From Bernardetiaceae bacterium (GTDB lineage: Bacteria > Bacteroidota > Bacteroidia > Cytophagales > Thermoflexibacteraceae), in the NCBI GenBank assembly GCA_025057115.1, contig JANWWZ010000011.1:1-64000 (forward strand): a stretch of 64,000 nucleotides of DNA, given 5' to 3'. The number at the start of each line of letters is the position of its first letter. Within the stretch, counting starts at the first letter, position 1. This document shows positions 46,050 to 55,090 of this stretch, piece by piece. The notes beneath the pieces are model-generated. The model did no database searches. It saw only the letters and a list, made by a program, of their open reading frames with translations, and was not told where the DNA came from. A program made the position numbers and the translations under genes.

Positions 46050-47941
46050 GGGCGGAAAAGATTAGTATGAAAACGCACTTGTATGATACTTCTAAGCTCG
46101 CGCAAAGGCATAAGGGCTTTTTTAAGGACTTGTCGCTCAAGGGGAGAAAGGCTGCTCAACTGGAGCCATCTTCCACTATCAGCTTGGGCTACAGCGCGTT
46201 TCATGCGTAGTTGCAGCAAATGTTCATACGCTCTGGCAGCATCTTGCAGCAAGATGGTATGGTTGGGTTCTCTTTGGGCTACTTGGTGAAACCTTGCACT
46301 GGTGCTGTTCTCCTCTAGACCATGCTGCAAGGCAAGTAAACGGGCAATGTCGGCATAAGGAGCCAAGGCGCGTGCTTTGAGGTCAAATTGATTCTTGTGG
46401 CTGCCTTCCGACTCTGTAGCCAGTTCTCCCAGCCAATTGAAAGCAGGAGGAGAGGAAAGGGCATTAGCCGCCAAAAAACTCAAAAAGCGCGGTTGTTCTG
46501 ATAACAACTCTTTGCGGTAGGCAAGTAGATCCTTGTAAAGAGAGATATCTCCTCCTACAGGCAGCATGTCAAAGAAAATAGTAGTTAGCATGACAGCCTT
46601 TGGTTCAGGAGTATCTATCCAGTAACTTAGTTGCCTTTTCCACTCACTCAAGGAGAGGCACCACCGAGAGTTAGAAGCCATTACTTCTGCGGGGCAGGCT
46701 TGATAGCCACATGTTTCTAAAATGCGGTTTACTTGTCGGGCAAACTCCAGTAAAGCGGGTCGTTGAACGGTGAGTTCGTCAGCAAAAAGCAGGGCATTGT
46801 CTTGGTCGGTGCGCAAGATTTGTTCATGGCGTGCAAAGCTCCCCAAGGCAAGCCAGCACCAGCCGTGAGCAGGAGTAGCAGGCAAGGTTTGTTGGGCAAG
46901 GCGAATGGCTACTTCTACAGTCAGTTGATTAATTCGAGCAGCCAATTGGCTAAGGGTTTGTAAAGGAATGTTATTTTGCAGCAGTCTTTTAAGGCGTATT
47001 TCGGCTTGGTTGCGCAAGTGAGCTAACGTTTCTGTATCGGTGGCATTGGAAAGGCGCCGCAAAAGCGAAATTAATGCGGGGCTGCTACTGCCTAATAAAT
47101 CGTGTTCGGACACAACGGCTTGCGGAGCGGTGGCAGGGCTGCCATCGGCTGTGATCACCAAATGCCGAATGCTATGGGTGGTCATCTGCAAATAGGCTTC
47201 TAGCCAACTCGAAGTAGGGGCAATGCAAACGACAGGTTTTGACATGATATCCGCTGCTTTGCATCTGAGAGGGTCAGCTTGTTCTGCTAAGGCTCGTCGC
47301 AGGTCTTTGTCCGTCAGGATGCCCGCCACTTTGCCCTCTGCATCGGTAAGCACCACACTGCCTACTGACTTTTGCAACATCAATTGAGCCACTTGTGGCA
47401 GAGGAGTATCAGGAGAAGCCCACACCAGTTGCCGATTGCTAACAAGGCTAGCCAAAGATACAGCTTCGGGAAAAAATAAATCGGCGGGTTGCTGCAGAGT
47501 GTCTAATTCTTGATAACGGGGTAGCATACCGCTTGCCAGTCCGGCAGCAAAGTAGGATAAAAAACGAGCATTTTGCTGTAATAGCGGCATGAAACGCTCC
47601 ACTGGAATAGCAATTGCCAGTGTTTCTTGAGCACAAATAGCCGTCATTACATAGGGCTTGCCCGAGAGCACCGCTCTGATTCCAAAAGTATCCCCTGGTT
47701 CAGCAGTGTCAAATAGTTCTATAGAGCCGTGTAACATTAAATGCACCAATCCTTTGTAAACCACGTACACCCAGCCAGTTTGTTGCTCTCCTGCTCGGAA
47801 AAAAATGCCATCTTTGGGAAGGTGTTGTAAACGAGCTTGGCTGGTTAAAGACAAGCGCTCTTCCTCTGACAAATTGCTGTAAGGTAAATGTTGAGCTAAA
47901 AAATGCGCCAGTCGGCTAGCAATGGGGTTGGAGGCAGTCAT
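46046..47941 (-). CDS. CAP-CBS-DUF294 putative nucleotidyltransferase
   Basis: 631 aa. Domains: cyclic-nucleotide-binding-like (about 25-140, GDTFGIRAVLSGKPYVMTAI), two CBS domains (about 165-290, VGSVVLTDAEGKVAGILTDKDLRRAL and RHLVITADGSPATAPQAVVSEHDLLG), a DUF294 nucleotidyltransferase domain (about 330-440, WCWLALGSFARHEQILRTDQDNALLF, whose GSxxRxE...DxD layout matches GlnD/GlnE-type enzymes) and a helical DUF294_C (about 480-625). It probably nucleotidylates a partner in response to nucleotide signals; the partner is unknown. First gene of a unit with the exonuclease. Confidence 0.88.
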   Translation of the reverse strand: MTASNPIASRLAHFLAQHLPYSNLSEEERLSLTSQARLQHLPKDGIFFRAGEQQTGWVYVVYKGLVHLMLHGSIELFDTAEPGDTFGIRAVLSGKPYVMTAICAQETLAIAIPVERFMPLLQQNARFLSYFAAGLASGMLPRYQELDTLQQPADLFFPEAVSLASLVSNRQLVWASPDTPLPQVAQLMLQKSVGSVVLTDAEGKVAGILTDKDLRRALAEQADPLRCKAADIMSKPVVCIAPTSSWLEAYLQMTTHSIRHLVITADGSPATAPQAVVSEHDLLGSSSPALISLLRRLSNATDTETLAHLRNQAEIRLKRLLQNNIPLQTLSQLAARINQLTVEVAIRLAQQTLPATPAHGWCWLALGSFARHEQILRTDQDNALLFADELTVQRPALLEFARQVNRILETCGYQACPAEVMASNSRWCLSLSEWKRQLSYWIDTPEPKAVMLTTIFFDMLPVGGDISLYKDLLAYRKELLSEQPRFLSFLAANALSSPPAFNWLGELATESEGSHKNQFDLKARALAPYADIARLLALQHGLEENSTSARFHQVAQREPNHTILLQDAARAYEHLLQLRMKRAVAQADSGRWLQLSSLSPLERQVLKKALMPLRELRSIIQVRFHTNLFRP

Positions 47942-48141
47942 AGCGGGTTTTTTATTGCAAAAAAAGCACTTTTACAATTGGGAGAAAAAATTTGACAGGC
48001 AAATGAACGCAGCCTCCACATCTTGCTATTTAGTTGCGAAATGGAAACTGTGTTTTTTGCCGACCAACATCAAAAAGTGCAGGAGAATGCGGCAGTAGCT
48101 TGTAACAAATTGATAAGATAGCTTTGCCAGTAAGTCGGTGT

Positions 48142-50790
48142 TTAGTAGAATTCTACTTCGCATTTTGGGTTGAGGCGGCGGAAATTTTCCACTTCTCTAA
48201 GGGTGAGTTTAGTGCGGAAACATTGCACTTTTTTAAGACGCGGCAGACTCTCTAAGGGGCGAATGTTGCTAATAGAAGTGCTGTAAAAGCTCAACCGCTC
48301 AAGTTTTTGCAATTGCTCTATGCCTTTTAAGCGCTTGATGGGAGTGCCAGAAATATTTAGTTCGCGCAAATTGGTAAATGGCAATAGCTCTTCTATTTTT
48401 TCTATAGGCGTGCTTTGAATATCCAGCACTTCCAAGTTGGTAAGGCTGTGAATGGCTGCTAAGCTATGAACGGGATTGTTAGGCAGTCGTAAAATTCGCA
48501 GGCTGGTTACCTTTGTCAAGGGCGAAAGATCTTGCACCAGGGTATTACTAAAATTGAATTCATGTAAGCGAAAGAGCATTTCTAAAGGAGTAAGTGAAGT
48601 AATGCGCACACCAGCGGGAATGCTCAAAGTGTGGAGCTTGGCTATTTGATGGAGTTCTTCAGTAGTGAGAGTTTCTTTTTTGATGCCAGTAGCTTGCCGA
48701 AAAACTTGTTTCCACTCGGGTGCCAGTTGCTGCCACCACCGATTGAGCTCTTGAGACATAAATACTACTGTACGGTCTGGTTTGGCATTGATGTAGTCAA
48801 CGAACTCTTTTTGTGGAATGGCAGTCTGGTCGGCGTAGAGCCACGCAAGTTCGGGTAAGTGTTGGATAGGAGCAAGTGAGGCTACCTTTGTATTTGAAAT
48901 ATCCAAGTAATGCAATTGCCGCAAGCCAGCCAGAGGACTCAAATCACTAATGGCAGTAGCGCGGCACTCTAGATGTTGAAGGTTGTCTAAAAACTGCAGC
49001 GGGGCTAAACTGCTAATACCAGTGGAATTGCAGCGTATCTTTTTGAGTTCGTACAATGCTTTCAACGGGTCGAGGTTGGTAATATCTGTTCTGCCTGAAA
49101 GGTCGATTTCCGTCAAGCGGGCAATTTGTGCCAGTTGTTCTCGTGTTGGAGTAGTGCCTGTAACGCGTACGTAGGTGATAATAACGCTGCGCCAGGGCCG
49201 AGGTAATTGCTCCCACCAACTAGCCATCTGATCGCTATTGTTCATTACCAAGCACTTGGGATTGACAGCGATGAATTGGTTAATTTCTTGGCGAGTCAGT
49301 GGAGTGCCGTCAGCGTAAAGGCGTTCTAAAGCAGGCATGTTGCCTAAAGCAGCTAAGTTGTTAATGCGCGTATTGTTAATAGAAAGCAGTTGCAAAGTGG
49401 TTTTGCCGCGCAAGGGTGCAAGGGAATTGACACCTGTATCGTCCAGGTAAAGCCTTTCTATGGCAGGCAAGTTAGCCAGTGGTTCGATGTTGGTGATTTT
49501 TGAACCAGAAACATCCAAGAACTGCAGTGCAGTGAGTTTTTCTATGCCTTCGAGGGTAGTAGCAGGGAGGTTTGTTGCTTGAAGGGTTTGCAAACGGACA
49601 AGGGATGCCAATGCTTCCCATGAGCTCACGCGCGTGCCAGAAATGTTTAGCTGTTGCAGTTGCACTAAATTGCTAATAGGTGAAAGGTCTTCAACAGCAG
49701 TATTGGAAAGGTTGAGTTGTTGAAGGGAGGAAAGGTATTTGAGAGCATCGAGCTGAGTGATGGAAGTATTGGAAAGGTCTAAATTTTCCAGGCGAGCAAG
49801 ATTGCGCAAAGGCCACAAATCCACAATGGAGGTATGGGCTAGCTTGAGAGAACGCAAACCCGTTAGTTCAGCAAGCGGCTCAAAGGAGGTAATTTGCTTT
49901 GCTACTGCCGGAGAGCTCAGATCTAAAGTTTCCAATTGGGTAATGGAGCGCAGCTGTTCAAAGGTCATTTCTTGCTGGTTGGCAAATTGAGGAGCAATGA
50001 GGTTTTTCCATTCAGGAGTGAGGTTGGACCACCATTGTTGCAGTTCTTGCGCTTCGTCTAAGCGATTGGTATATATGCTGGCAATCTTTACCTCTCGCCG
50101 CAGTGTGTCTACGTTCATTTCTATGTAGCGCAACTGGTTGTGCGTGATGGAAGACCCATCTAACAAAGTGGCATTTAGCTGGCGATTAAGAGTTACCTTG
50201 ATGACTCGCATGCCATTCTCTGCTACTAGGTACTCGGTGCGCTGGGGAGTTAGCTTAAACTCCGCATGGCGAAAGAAGAAATCGATATCCTTTAAATAGG
50301 CTTGTACATCTTTGTTAGTGGCAACGGTGCGGCGCGTATCTAGATCGTCTTCTATTTGCACTTTGTTGTCGCGAAATGCTTTGAGATAACTGGAGTTAAT
50401 GATTTCTTCTTTGTCTTGCAGGGGAGTCTCATCAGAGCCTAATTCGTTGAAAATCAACTCCAAGAATTCGATAATTTGCTGCACTTGGCTTTGGTAATAC
50501 GATTCAACAGCGCCCAAATTGCCGCTGCTGGCGGGAGTTCCTTGCCCTAGTTGCGGGCTTGCTTGTGAACCCGAAGCGCCAGTAGAACCATTGTTGATAT
50601 TTTTGCCAGCAGTAGGTTTGGCTGCATTGTTAGCTACTGGCTTTTTGCTGTTGTTAATAGGGGTGGTAGTAGTTTTTTTGCCAGTGCTGGAAGTTTTACC
50701 AGAGGCTTTCTTTTGTCCTTGAGCTCCTTGTACAAAAGCAAATAATATCAACCCCGCGCTTACAAGTATTACCTTCAGGCTAAAGTTCAT
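48142..50790 (-). CDS. Secreted leucine-rich-repeat protein (internalin-like LRRs)
   Basis: About 882 aa from ATG 50790, where a signal peptide begins (MNFSLKVILVSAGLILFAFVQGAQG). A lysine/threonine/asparagine-rich low-complexity linker (about 25-85) leads to a globular region (about 90-270) and then a long LRR array of 22-residue units of the type LANLARLENLDLSNTSITQLDAL, interrupted at least three times by segments such as WWxQLxPEWK/RxVF that look like repeated spacer modules (near residues 250, 530 and 690). There is no T9SS domain or LPxTG motif at the end (RLNPKCEVEFY), so how it is retained is unclear. Preceded by 150 bp and followed by 200 bp of noncoding DNA. Confidence 0.85.
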   Translation of the reverse strand: MNFSLKVILVSAGLILFAFVQGAQGQKKASGKTSSTGKKTTTTPINNSKKPVANNAAKPTAGKNINNGSTGASGSQASPQLGQGTPASSGNLGAVESYYQSQVQQIIEFLELIFNELGSDETPLQDKEEIINSSYLKAFRDNKVQIEDDLDTRRTVATNKDVQAYLKDIDFFFRHAEFKLTPQRTEYLVAENGMRVIKVTLNRQLNATLLDGSSITHNQLRYIEMNVDTLRREVKIASIYTNRLDEAQELQQWWSNLTPEWKNLIAPQFANQQEMTFEQLRSITQLETLDLSSPAVAKQITSFEPLAELTGLRSLKLAHTSIVDLWPLRNLARLENLDLSNTSITQLDALKYLSSLQQLNLSNTAVEDLSPISNLVQLQQLNISGTRVSSWEALASLVRLQTLQATNLPATTLEGIEKLTALQFLDVSGSKITNIEPLANLPAIERLYLDDTGVNSLAPLRGKTTLQLLSINNTRINNLAALGNMPALERLYADGTPLTRQEINQFIAVNPKCLVMNNSDQMASWWEQLPRPWRSVIITYVRVTGTTPTREQLAQIARLTEIDLSGRTDITNLDPLKALYELKKIRCNSTGISSLAPLQFLDNLQHLECRATAISDLSPLAGLRQLHYLDISNTKVASLAPIQHLPELAWLYADQTAIPQKEFVDYINAKPDRTVVFMSQELNRWWQQLAPEWKQVFRQATGIKKETLTTEELHQIAKLHTLSIPAGVRITSLTPLEMLFRLHEFNFSNTLVQDLSPLTKVTSLRILRLPNNPVHSLAAIHSLTNLEVLDIQSTPIEKIEELLPFTNLRELNISGTPIKRLKGIEQLQKLERLSFYSTSISNIRPLESLPRLKKVQCFRTKLTLREVENFRRLNPKCEVEFY

Positions 50791-50926
50791 GATAACAGTA
50801 CTTTTAGCAAGATGCAAATTTCGTTTATATACTGACAAGAGGAATGCCTTTAAACACTTTTTGCAATTTTTTTTGATTGACTAACTTTGAGAACTGCTTT
50901 ATACCCCTGAGAGGATCACAATCCTA

Positions 50927-51715
50927 ATGCCAGAAAGTATGCGCTTACATCTGGGCTTGAGCTTTGGAATAGCAGGGCTGATAGGAATCGTTCTTTGGGT
51001 AGGTCAGCTTAAGATAAAACACCAGCAGGAACTCAAACAACGCCAAGCCCAAGTGAAAGACAGTCTTGAAAAAGTAGCGCGCCTGCAGGATTCCTTAAAA
51101 CAACCTGCGCGGATTGTACCTAAGCAAAACAAATCCCCTAAAGTGAACGAGTTAGTATTTAACCACAAAAGCTCTCGAGCCACAGGCAAGGTATGGCGCA
51201 TTTTGCTCACTGGCGACTCTATGGGCGATGGACTTTTTCTAGCATGGCGCAAACTTTGCCAACAAGGCAATTTTGAAATTCGCTATCAGCCTTGGTATGG
51301 TTCCACTACGGAAAGTTGGGCAACTACTGACCGATTAGAAAACATGATTAAACAGTATCGTCCTTCTTTGGTAATATTTTCTTTAGGCTCTAACCAACTT
51401 CGCGACCATCAAATTAGAAAAAAAGGAGATCACATTCGCGAAATTATTCGCCAGTTCGGCAATACAGAGTTTGTTTGGATTGGACCACCTAATTGGAGAG
51501 AAGACACAGGCATAAATGAGTTGATAAAAAAATACGTGGGAAAGGAACGCTTTTTTGAATCTCGAGGACTTACTTTTGAGCGGCGCAAAGATGGAATTCA
51601 CCCTACAGAAAAGTCTGCTGCTGTATGGGCAGATACCATCCGCCGATGGATAGACCAAAATCCTTGTATTAACTTTTATTTCCTCGAAGGTAAAAAAGCC
51701 TTTTGTAGGCAATGA
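50927..51715 (+). CDS. SGNH/GDSL hydrolase family protein, membrane-anchored
   Basis: 262 aa. A single N-terminal membrane helix (LSFGIAGLIGIVLWVGQL) and a coiled coil (HQQELKQRQAQVKDSLEKVARLQDSL) precede an SGNH domain: block I GDSMGDGLFLAW, block II Gly in WYGSTTESW, block III FSLGSNQLRDHQ and block V GIHPTEKSAAVWAD. Such enzymes are esterases or acyltransferases, often acting on cell-wall or surface polysaccharides. The domain appears to face the periplasm. Substrate unknown. Confidence 0.82.
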   Translation: MPESMRLHLGLSFGIAGLIGIVLWVGQLKIKHQQELKQRQAQVKDSLEKVARLQDSLKQPARIVPKQNKSPKVNELVFNHKSSRATGKVWRILLTGDSMGDGLFLAWRKLCQQGNFEIRYQPWYGSTTESWATTDRLENMIKQYRPSLVIFSLGSNQLRDHQIRKKGDHIREIIRQFGNTEFVWIGPPNWREDTGINELIKKYVGKERFFESRGLTFERRKDGIHPTEKSAAVWADTIRRWIDQNPCINFYFLEGKKAFCRQ

Positions 51716-51785
51716 AAATACTGCCCTATGATTGCTAAGTAGCTTAGGTTAGTTATCTTGCAGCGTTTTTTAATCATCAGCAACA

Positions 51786-52592
51786 ATGTACAATCTACTT
51801 AAAGGCAAGCGCGGTATTATCACTGGAGCGCTGGATAGCAATTCTATTGCTTGGCATGTAGCATTGCGCGCAAAGCAAGAAGGAGCCATCTTTACTCTCT
51901 CTAATGCACCTATTGCCTTGCGCATGGGGCAAATCGAGCAACTTGCACAAGAATGCCAAACTATCGTCATTGCCGCTGACGCTACTTCTGTGGAAGACAT
52001 AGAGCAACTTTACCGCCAGTCTATAGAATACTTAGGAGGCAAGATAGATTTTTTGCTCCATTCCATTGGCATGAGTCCTAACGTACGCAAGAAAAAAAAT
52101 CACGGCGATTTGAATTACGAATGGTTCGTAAAAACCTTGGACATTTCGGCAATTTCATTTCACAAAATGATGCAGATAGGCGAAAAGCTACAAGCCTTTA
52201 ACGATTACGCTTCTATCGTAGCCCTTACTTACATTGCTGCTCAGCGCGTATTTCCAGATTATGGAGACATGGCGGAAGCAAAAGCCTTGCTAGAGTCCAT
52301 TGCCCGCAGTTATGGCTATCGGTTGGGCAAATTGCAAAAAATTCGCGTCAATACAGTTTCTCAGTCGCCTACGCCTACAACGGCGGGCATGGGGATTCCT
52401 GGCTTTAAGGAGTTCCTCAAATATGCTGATGAAATGTCTCCTTTGGGAAATGCTACTGCGGATGATTGTGCTAATTACATTATCACTTTATTTTCTGATT
52501 TGACGCGAAAAGTAACCATGCAGACTCTTTACCACGATGGAGGTTTCAGCAGCATGGGCATTCACCCAGCAGTAATAAATCCAGGCAGTTAA
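51786..52592 (+). CDS. fabI: Enoyl-[acyl-carrier-protein] reductase (NADH), FabI
   Basis: 268 aa. It catalyses the last step of each fatty-acid elongation cycle. The NADH-binding start is GKRGIITGALDSNSIAWHVA, and the family's NAPIALRMGQ and IDFLLHSIGMSP follow. The active site is YIAAQRVFPDYGDMAEAKALLE, which contains the catalytic Tyr and Lys with FabI spacing, and RVNTVSQSPTPTTAG is the substrate-loop region. It is the normal length for Bacteroidota FabI. Confidence 0.95.
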   Translation: MYNLLKGKRGIITGALDSNSIAWHVALRAKQEGAIFTLSNAPIALRMGQIEQLAQECQTIVIAADATSVEDIEQLYRQSIEYLGGKIDFLLHSIGMSPNVRKKKNHGDLNYEWFVKTLDISAISFHKMMQIGEKLQAFNDYASIVALTYIAAQRVFPDYGDMAEAKALLESIARSYGYRLGKLQKIRVNTVSQSPTPTTAGMGIPGFKEFLKYADEMSPLGNATADDCANYIITLFSDLTRKVTMQTLYHDGGFSSMGIHPAVINPGS

Positions 52593-52623
52593 TTGCTTTT
52601 TTAGCAAGCTCGAAATAACTTTG
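52593..52623 (+). promoter_or_regulatory. Promoter of the rpmB-rpmG-DUF4295 operon
   Basis: TAACTTTG (52616-52623) matches the TAnnTTTG -7 box with a TTG at 52593-52595, 20 nt upstream. It lies directly after fabI and 22 bp before the rpmB ATG. Confidence 0.6.
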
Positions 52624-52644
52624 CGCCTCAATCGAATTACTGTC

Positions 52645-52914
52645 ATGTCAAGGATTTGCGATATTACTGGTAAGCGCGTGCGCATCGGGCACAATGTTTC
52701 TCATGCCAATAACAGAACCAAACGCACTTTCACGCCTAACCTGCACAAAAAAAAGTTTTACTTGCCAGAAGAAGACCGCTGGATCACACTCAAAGTATCC
52801 ACCCGTGCCATGCGCACTATTAACAAAAAGGGCTTAAGTGCTGTTCTTAGAGAAGCCGCCGAAAAAGGAACTTTGTCGGAGAAAGCAAGGAAAAAACTAA
52901 AAGCAATTAAATAA
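52645..52914 (+). CDS. rpmB: 50S ribosomal protein L28
   Basis: 89 aa from ATG 52645 ([27 protein letters not shown]); the frame is open 8 codons earlier only to a TTG. The sequence [41 protein letters not shown] is characteristic of L28. First gene of the rpmB-rpmG-DUF4295 cluster. Confidence 0.97.
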   Translation: MSRICDITGKRVRIGHNVSHANNRTKRTFTPNLHKKKFYLPEEDRWITLKVSTRAMRTINKKGLSAVLREAAEKGTLSEKARKKLKAIK

Positions 52915-52922
52915 ACTGCAAC

Positions 52923-53111
52923 ATGGCAAAAAAAGGCAAAGGCAATCGCGTGCAAGTAATTTTGGAATGCACCGAGCACAAAGCATCAGGGTTACCTGGC
53001 ATGTCGCGTTATGTGACCACTAAAAACCGCAAAAACACGCCAGAACGCTTGGAATTAAGAAAGTACAACCCTATTTTAAAGCGTCACACGATTCACCGCG
53101 AAATAAAATAA
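52923..53111 (+). CDS. rpmG: 50S ribosomal protein L33
   Basis: 62 aa ([42 protein letters not shown]), typical of Bacteroidota L33 lacking zinc-binding cysteine pairs (only one Cys is present). It begins 8 bp after rpmB. Confidence 0.97.
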   Translation: MAKKGKGNRVQVILECTEHKASGLPGMSRYVTTKNRKNTPERLELRKYNPILKRHTIHREIK

Positions 53112-53117
53112 CGGCTT

Positions 53118-53273
53118 ATGGCAAAGAAAGTTGTTGCTACGCTCAAGAGGGAAGGAGGTACCAAGTACGTCCGCGTAGTGAAGGCGGTCAAATCGCCCAA
53201 AACAGGAGCTTATACCTTCAGAGAAGAAATTGTGCCCGAAGACCAAGTAAATGATTTTCTCAACGCCAAGTAA
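53118..53273 (+). CDS. DUF4295 family small basic protein
   Basis: 51 aa (MAKKVVATLKREGGTKYVRV, then VKAVKSPKTGAYTFREEIVP and EDQVNDFLNAK). This short lysine-rich protein is found specifically in Bacteroidota, between rpmG and ftsY as here, and is probably ribosome-associated. It begins 6 bp after the rpmG stop. Position, composition and sequence all agree. Confidence 0.9.
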   Translation: MAKKVVATLKREGGTKYVRVVKAVKSPKTGAYTFREEIVPEDQVNDFLNAK

Positions 53274-53290
53274 GCTGGCTTGCAGTTCCT

Positions 53291-53326
53291 TCCCTAAGGA
53301 ATTTTTAGCATTCCTTAGGGATTTTT
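53291..53326 (+). terminator. Rho-independent terminator after the ribosomal cluster
   Basis: A 12-bp perfect stem, TCCCTAAGGAAT (53291-53302) with ATTCCTTAGGGA (53310-53321), and a T5 tail. It separates rpmB-rpmG-DUF4295 from ftsY, which starts 40 bp downstream. Confidence 0.9.
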
Positions 53327-53366
53327 GCTTTAATCTTCGCAACTTTAGGCAAAGCTACCTGCAAGT

Positions 53367-54326
53367 ATGGGTTTGTTCGGCTTTTTTTCGAAGCAACAGA
53401 AAGAGTCGTTGGACAAGGGATTGGAAAAAAGCAGCAGGGGATTTTTCTCCATGCTAGCCAGAGCCATTGCAGGCAAATCCCATGTGGATGAAGAAGTATT
53501 AGACGAACTGGAAAATGTCCTGATTGCGGCAGATGTAGGAGCTGCTACTACGGTCAAAATTATCCGCAACATCGAAGCACGCGTAAAGCGCGATAAGTAC
53601 GTGAGCACTGCCGAGTTAGACAAAATTATCCGCGAAGAAGTCAAAGCGCTGCTGGCACAAAATCCGCACAACACCCTCAATGGCTTTCACATTCCTGAAA
53701 ATAAACGCCCTTATGTGCTAATGGTAGTAGGTGTAAACGGAGTAGGGAAAACCACTACCATTGGCAAGTTAGCTGCGCAGTTTAAAAAAAATGGCTACCA
53801 GGTAGTCATTGGTGCGGCTGATACTTTCCGCGCTGCAGCGGTAGAGCAAATTAAACTATGGGGGCAGCGTGCTGGGGTAACAGTGGTTGATCATGGCATG
53901 CATACTGATCCTTCGGCAGTTGCCTTTGATGCAGTCAAAAAAGGAGTCGAGATGGGCGCTGATATCGTTATCATCGATACAGCAGGAAGGTTGCACACCA
54001 AAATCAACCTGATGAACGAACTGGCTAAAATTAAACGCGTACAGCAAAAGTGCATTCCTGATGCCCCTCATGAAGTAATGCTAGTGCTAGATGGCAGCAC
54101 AGGGCAAAATGCTTTCTTGCAGGCTTTAGAGTTTACCAAAGCCACAGAAGTAAATTCGCTAGCCGTTACTAAACTAGATGGTTCAGCCAAGGGCGGCGTG
54201 GTCATAGGCATTTCTGACCAGTTTAAAATCCCAGTCAAATACATTGGCATAGGAGAGCAAATTGACGATTTACAAGTATTCAACCCCGAGGAGTTTGTGG
54301 AGTCACTGTTTAAAAAACGTCATTGA
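53367..54326 (+). CDS. ftsY: Signal recognition particle receptor FtsY
   Basis: 319 aa. The NG GTPase of the SRP receptor is complete: GVNGVGKTTTIGKLAA (P loop), GAADTFRAAAVEQIKLW, DTAGRLHTKINLMNEL, TKLDGSAKGG and GIGEQIDDLQVFNPEEFVESLF. It docks the SRP-ribosome complex at the membrane. As usual for Bacteroidota the acidic A domain is nearly absent. Its stop overlaps the rhomboid start as TGATG. Confidence 0.97.
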   Translation: MGLFGFFSKQQKESLDKGLEKSSRGFFSMLARAIAGKSHVDEEVLDELENVLIAADVGAATTVKIIRNIEARVKRDKYVSTAELDKIIREEVKALLAQNPHNTLNGFHIPENKRPYVLMVVGVNGVGKTTTIGKLAAQFKKNGYQVVIGAADTFRAAAVEQIKLWGQRAGVTVVDHGMHTDPSAVAFDAVKKGVEMGADIVIIDTAGRLHTKINLMNELAKIKRVQQKCIPDAPHEVMLVLDGSTGQNAFLQALEFTKATEVNSLAVTKLDGSAKGGVVIGISDQFKIPVKYIGIGEQIDDLQVFNPEEFVESLFKKRH

Positions 54327-55090
54327 TGCGCTCCCAAAAGAGCCTTTTGATAAGCATTCTACTTACCGCTCCTATTTGGATAGTAGGATGGGTGCAACTG
54401 AGTAATGACTTCAACTGGGCAAGGCTAGGAGTATTTCCTCGTACTTTGTCAGGAATGATTGGCATTGTAACTACTCCTTTGATTCATGGGGATTGGTTGC
54501 ACCTTTTTTCCAATCTTTTCCCTTTGATTATGCTCATTGCCACTATTCTCATGTTTTACCCGCGAGAAAGTTGGTCTGTATTGTTAATGGCTTATCTAGG
54601 GGCTAATTCCTTGTTGTGGTTGTTGGGTCGCTCTGCGTACCATATTGGCGCCAGTGGACAGGTGTATGCGCTACTATTTTTTCTATTCTTTTGCGGTCTT
54701 TTTCGAGGCGACCGCCCCTCGCTGGCTATTGCAGCAGGTATCTTTATCCTCTACGGAGGTACAATAGAAGGAATTTTTCCTCAACCAGAAAGTTCCTCAG
54801 TTTCTTGGGAGTCGCACTTATTGGGGGCCCTAACAGGCATAGTTGCTGCATGGATTTATCGCCGTGCCCCTGTATCCAACTCACCACCTTCCTCTGGATC
54901 GCCCTCCATTCCCCTGCTGGAGCAAGAAGGATACCTTCCCTTGCAAAATGCAAAAATGCGCTACCTATTCAAACCTACTCAGCAGGCAAACACTAAAGCA
55001 AAAACATCGTTACCTTTGTATACCATTCCTAGAAATGCAAATTACAAATGGTTGAGCAGCCTGAACACCTCACACCGCGTCAAATTGTAG
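54326..55090 (+). CDS. Rhomboid family intramembrane serine protease
   Basis: 254 aa from ATG 54326. Six transmembrane helices are visible. The catalytic Ser lies in [14 protein letters not shown] (GxSG) and the catalytic His in [17 protein letters not shown], so the Ser-His dyad is complete; [14 protein letters not shown] is the conserved helix 2 His/Asn motif. The last 80 residues are a polar, probably cytoplasmic tail. The 3' end overlaps hslU by 43 bp and holds a TAnnTTTG box likely to drive hslU. Confidence 0.92.
   Translation: MRSQKSLLISILLTAPIWIVGWVQLSNDFNWARLGVFPRTLSGMIGIVTTPLIHGDWLHLFSNLFPLIMLIATILMFYPRESWSVLLMAYLGANSLLWLLGRSAYHIGASGQVYALLFFLFFCGLFRGDRPSLAIAAGIFILYGGTIEGIFPQPESSSVSWESHLLGALTGIVAAWIYRRAPVSNSPPSSGSPSIPLLEQEGYLPLQNAKMRYLFKPTQQANTKAKTSLPLYTIPRNANYKWLSSLNTSHRVKL
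55011..55018 (+). promoter_or_regulatory. Candidate -7 box of hslU inside the rhomboid gene
   Basis: TACCTTTG, matching TAnnTTTG, 30 bp before the hslU ATG and within the rhomboid coding sequence. No clear -33 element was found. Confidence 0.4.
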
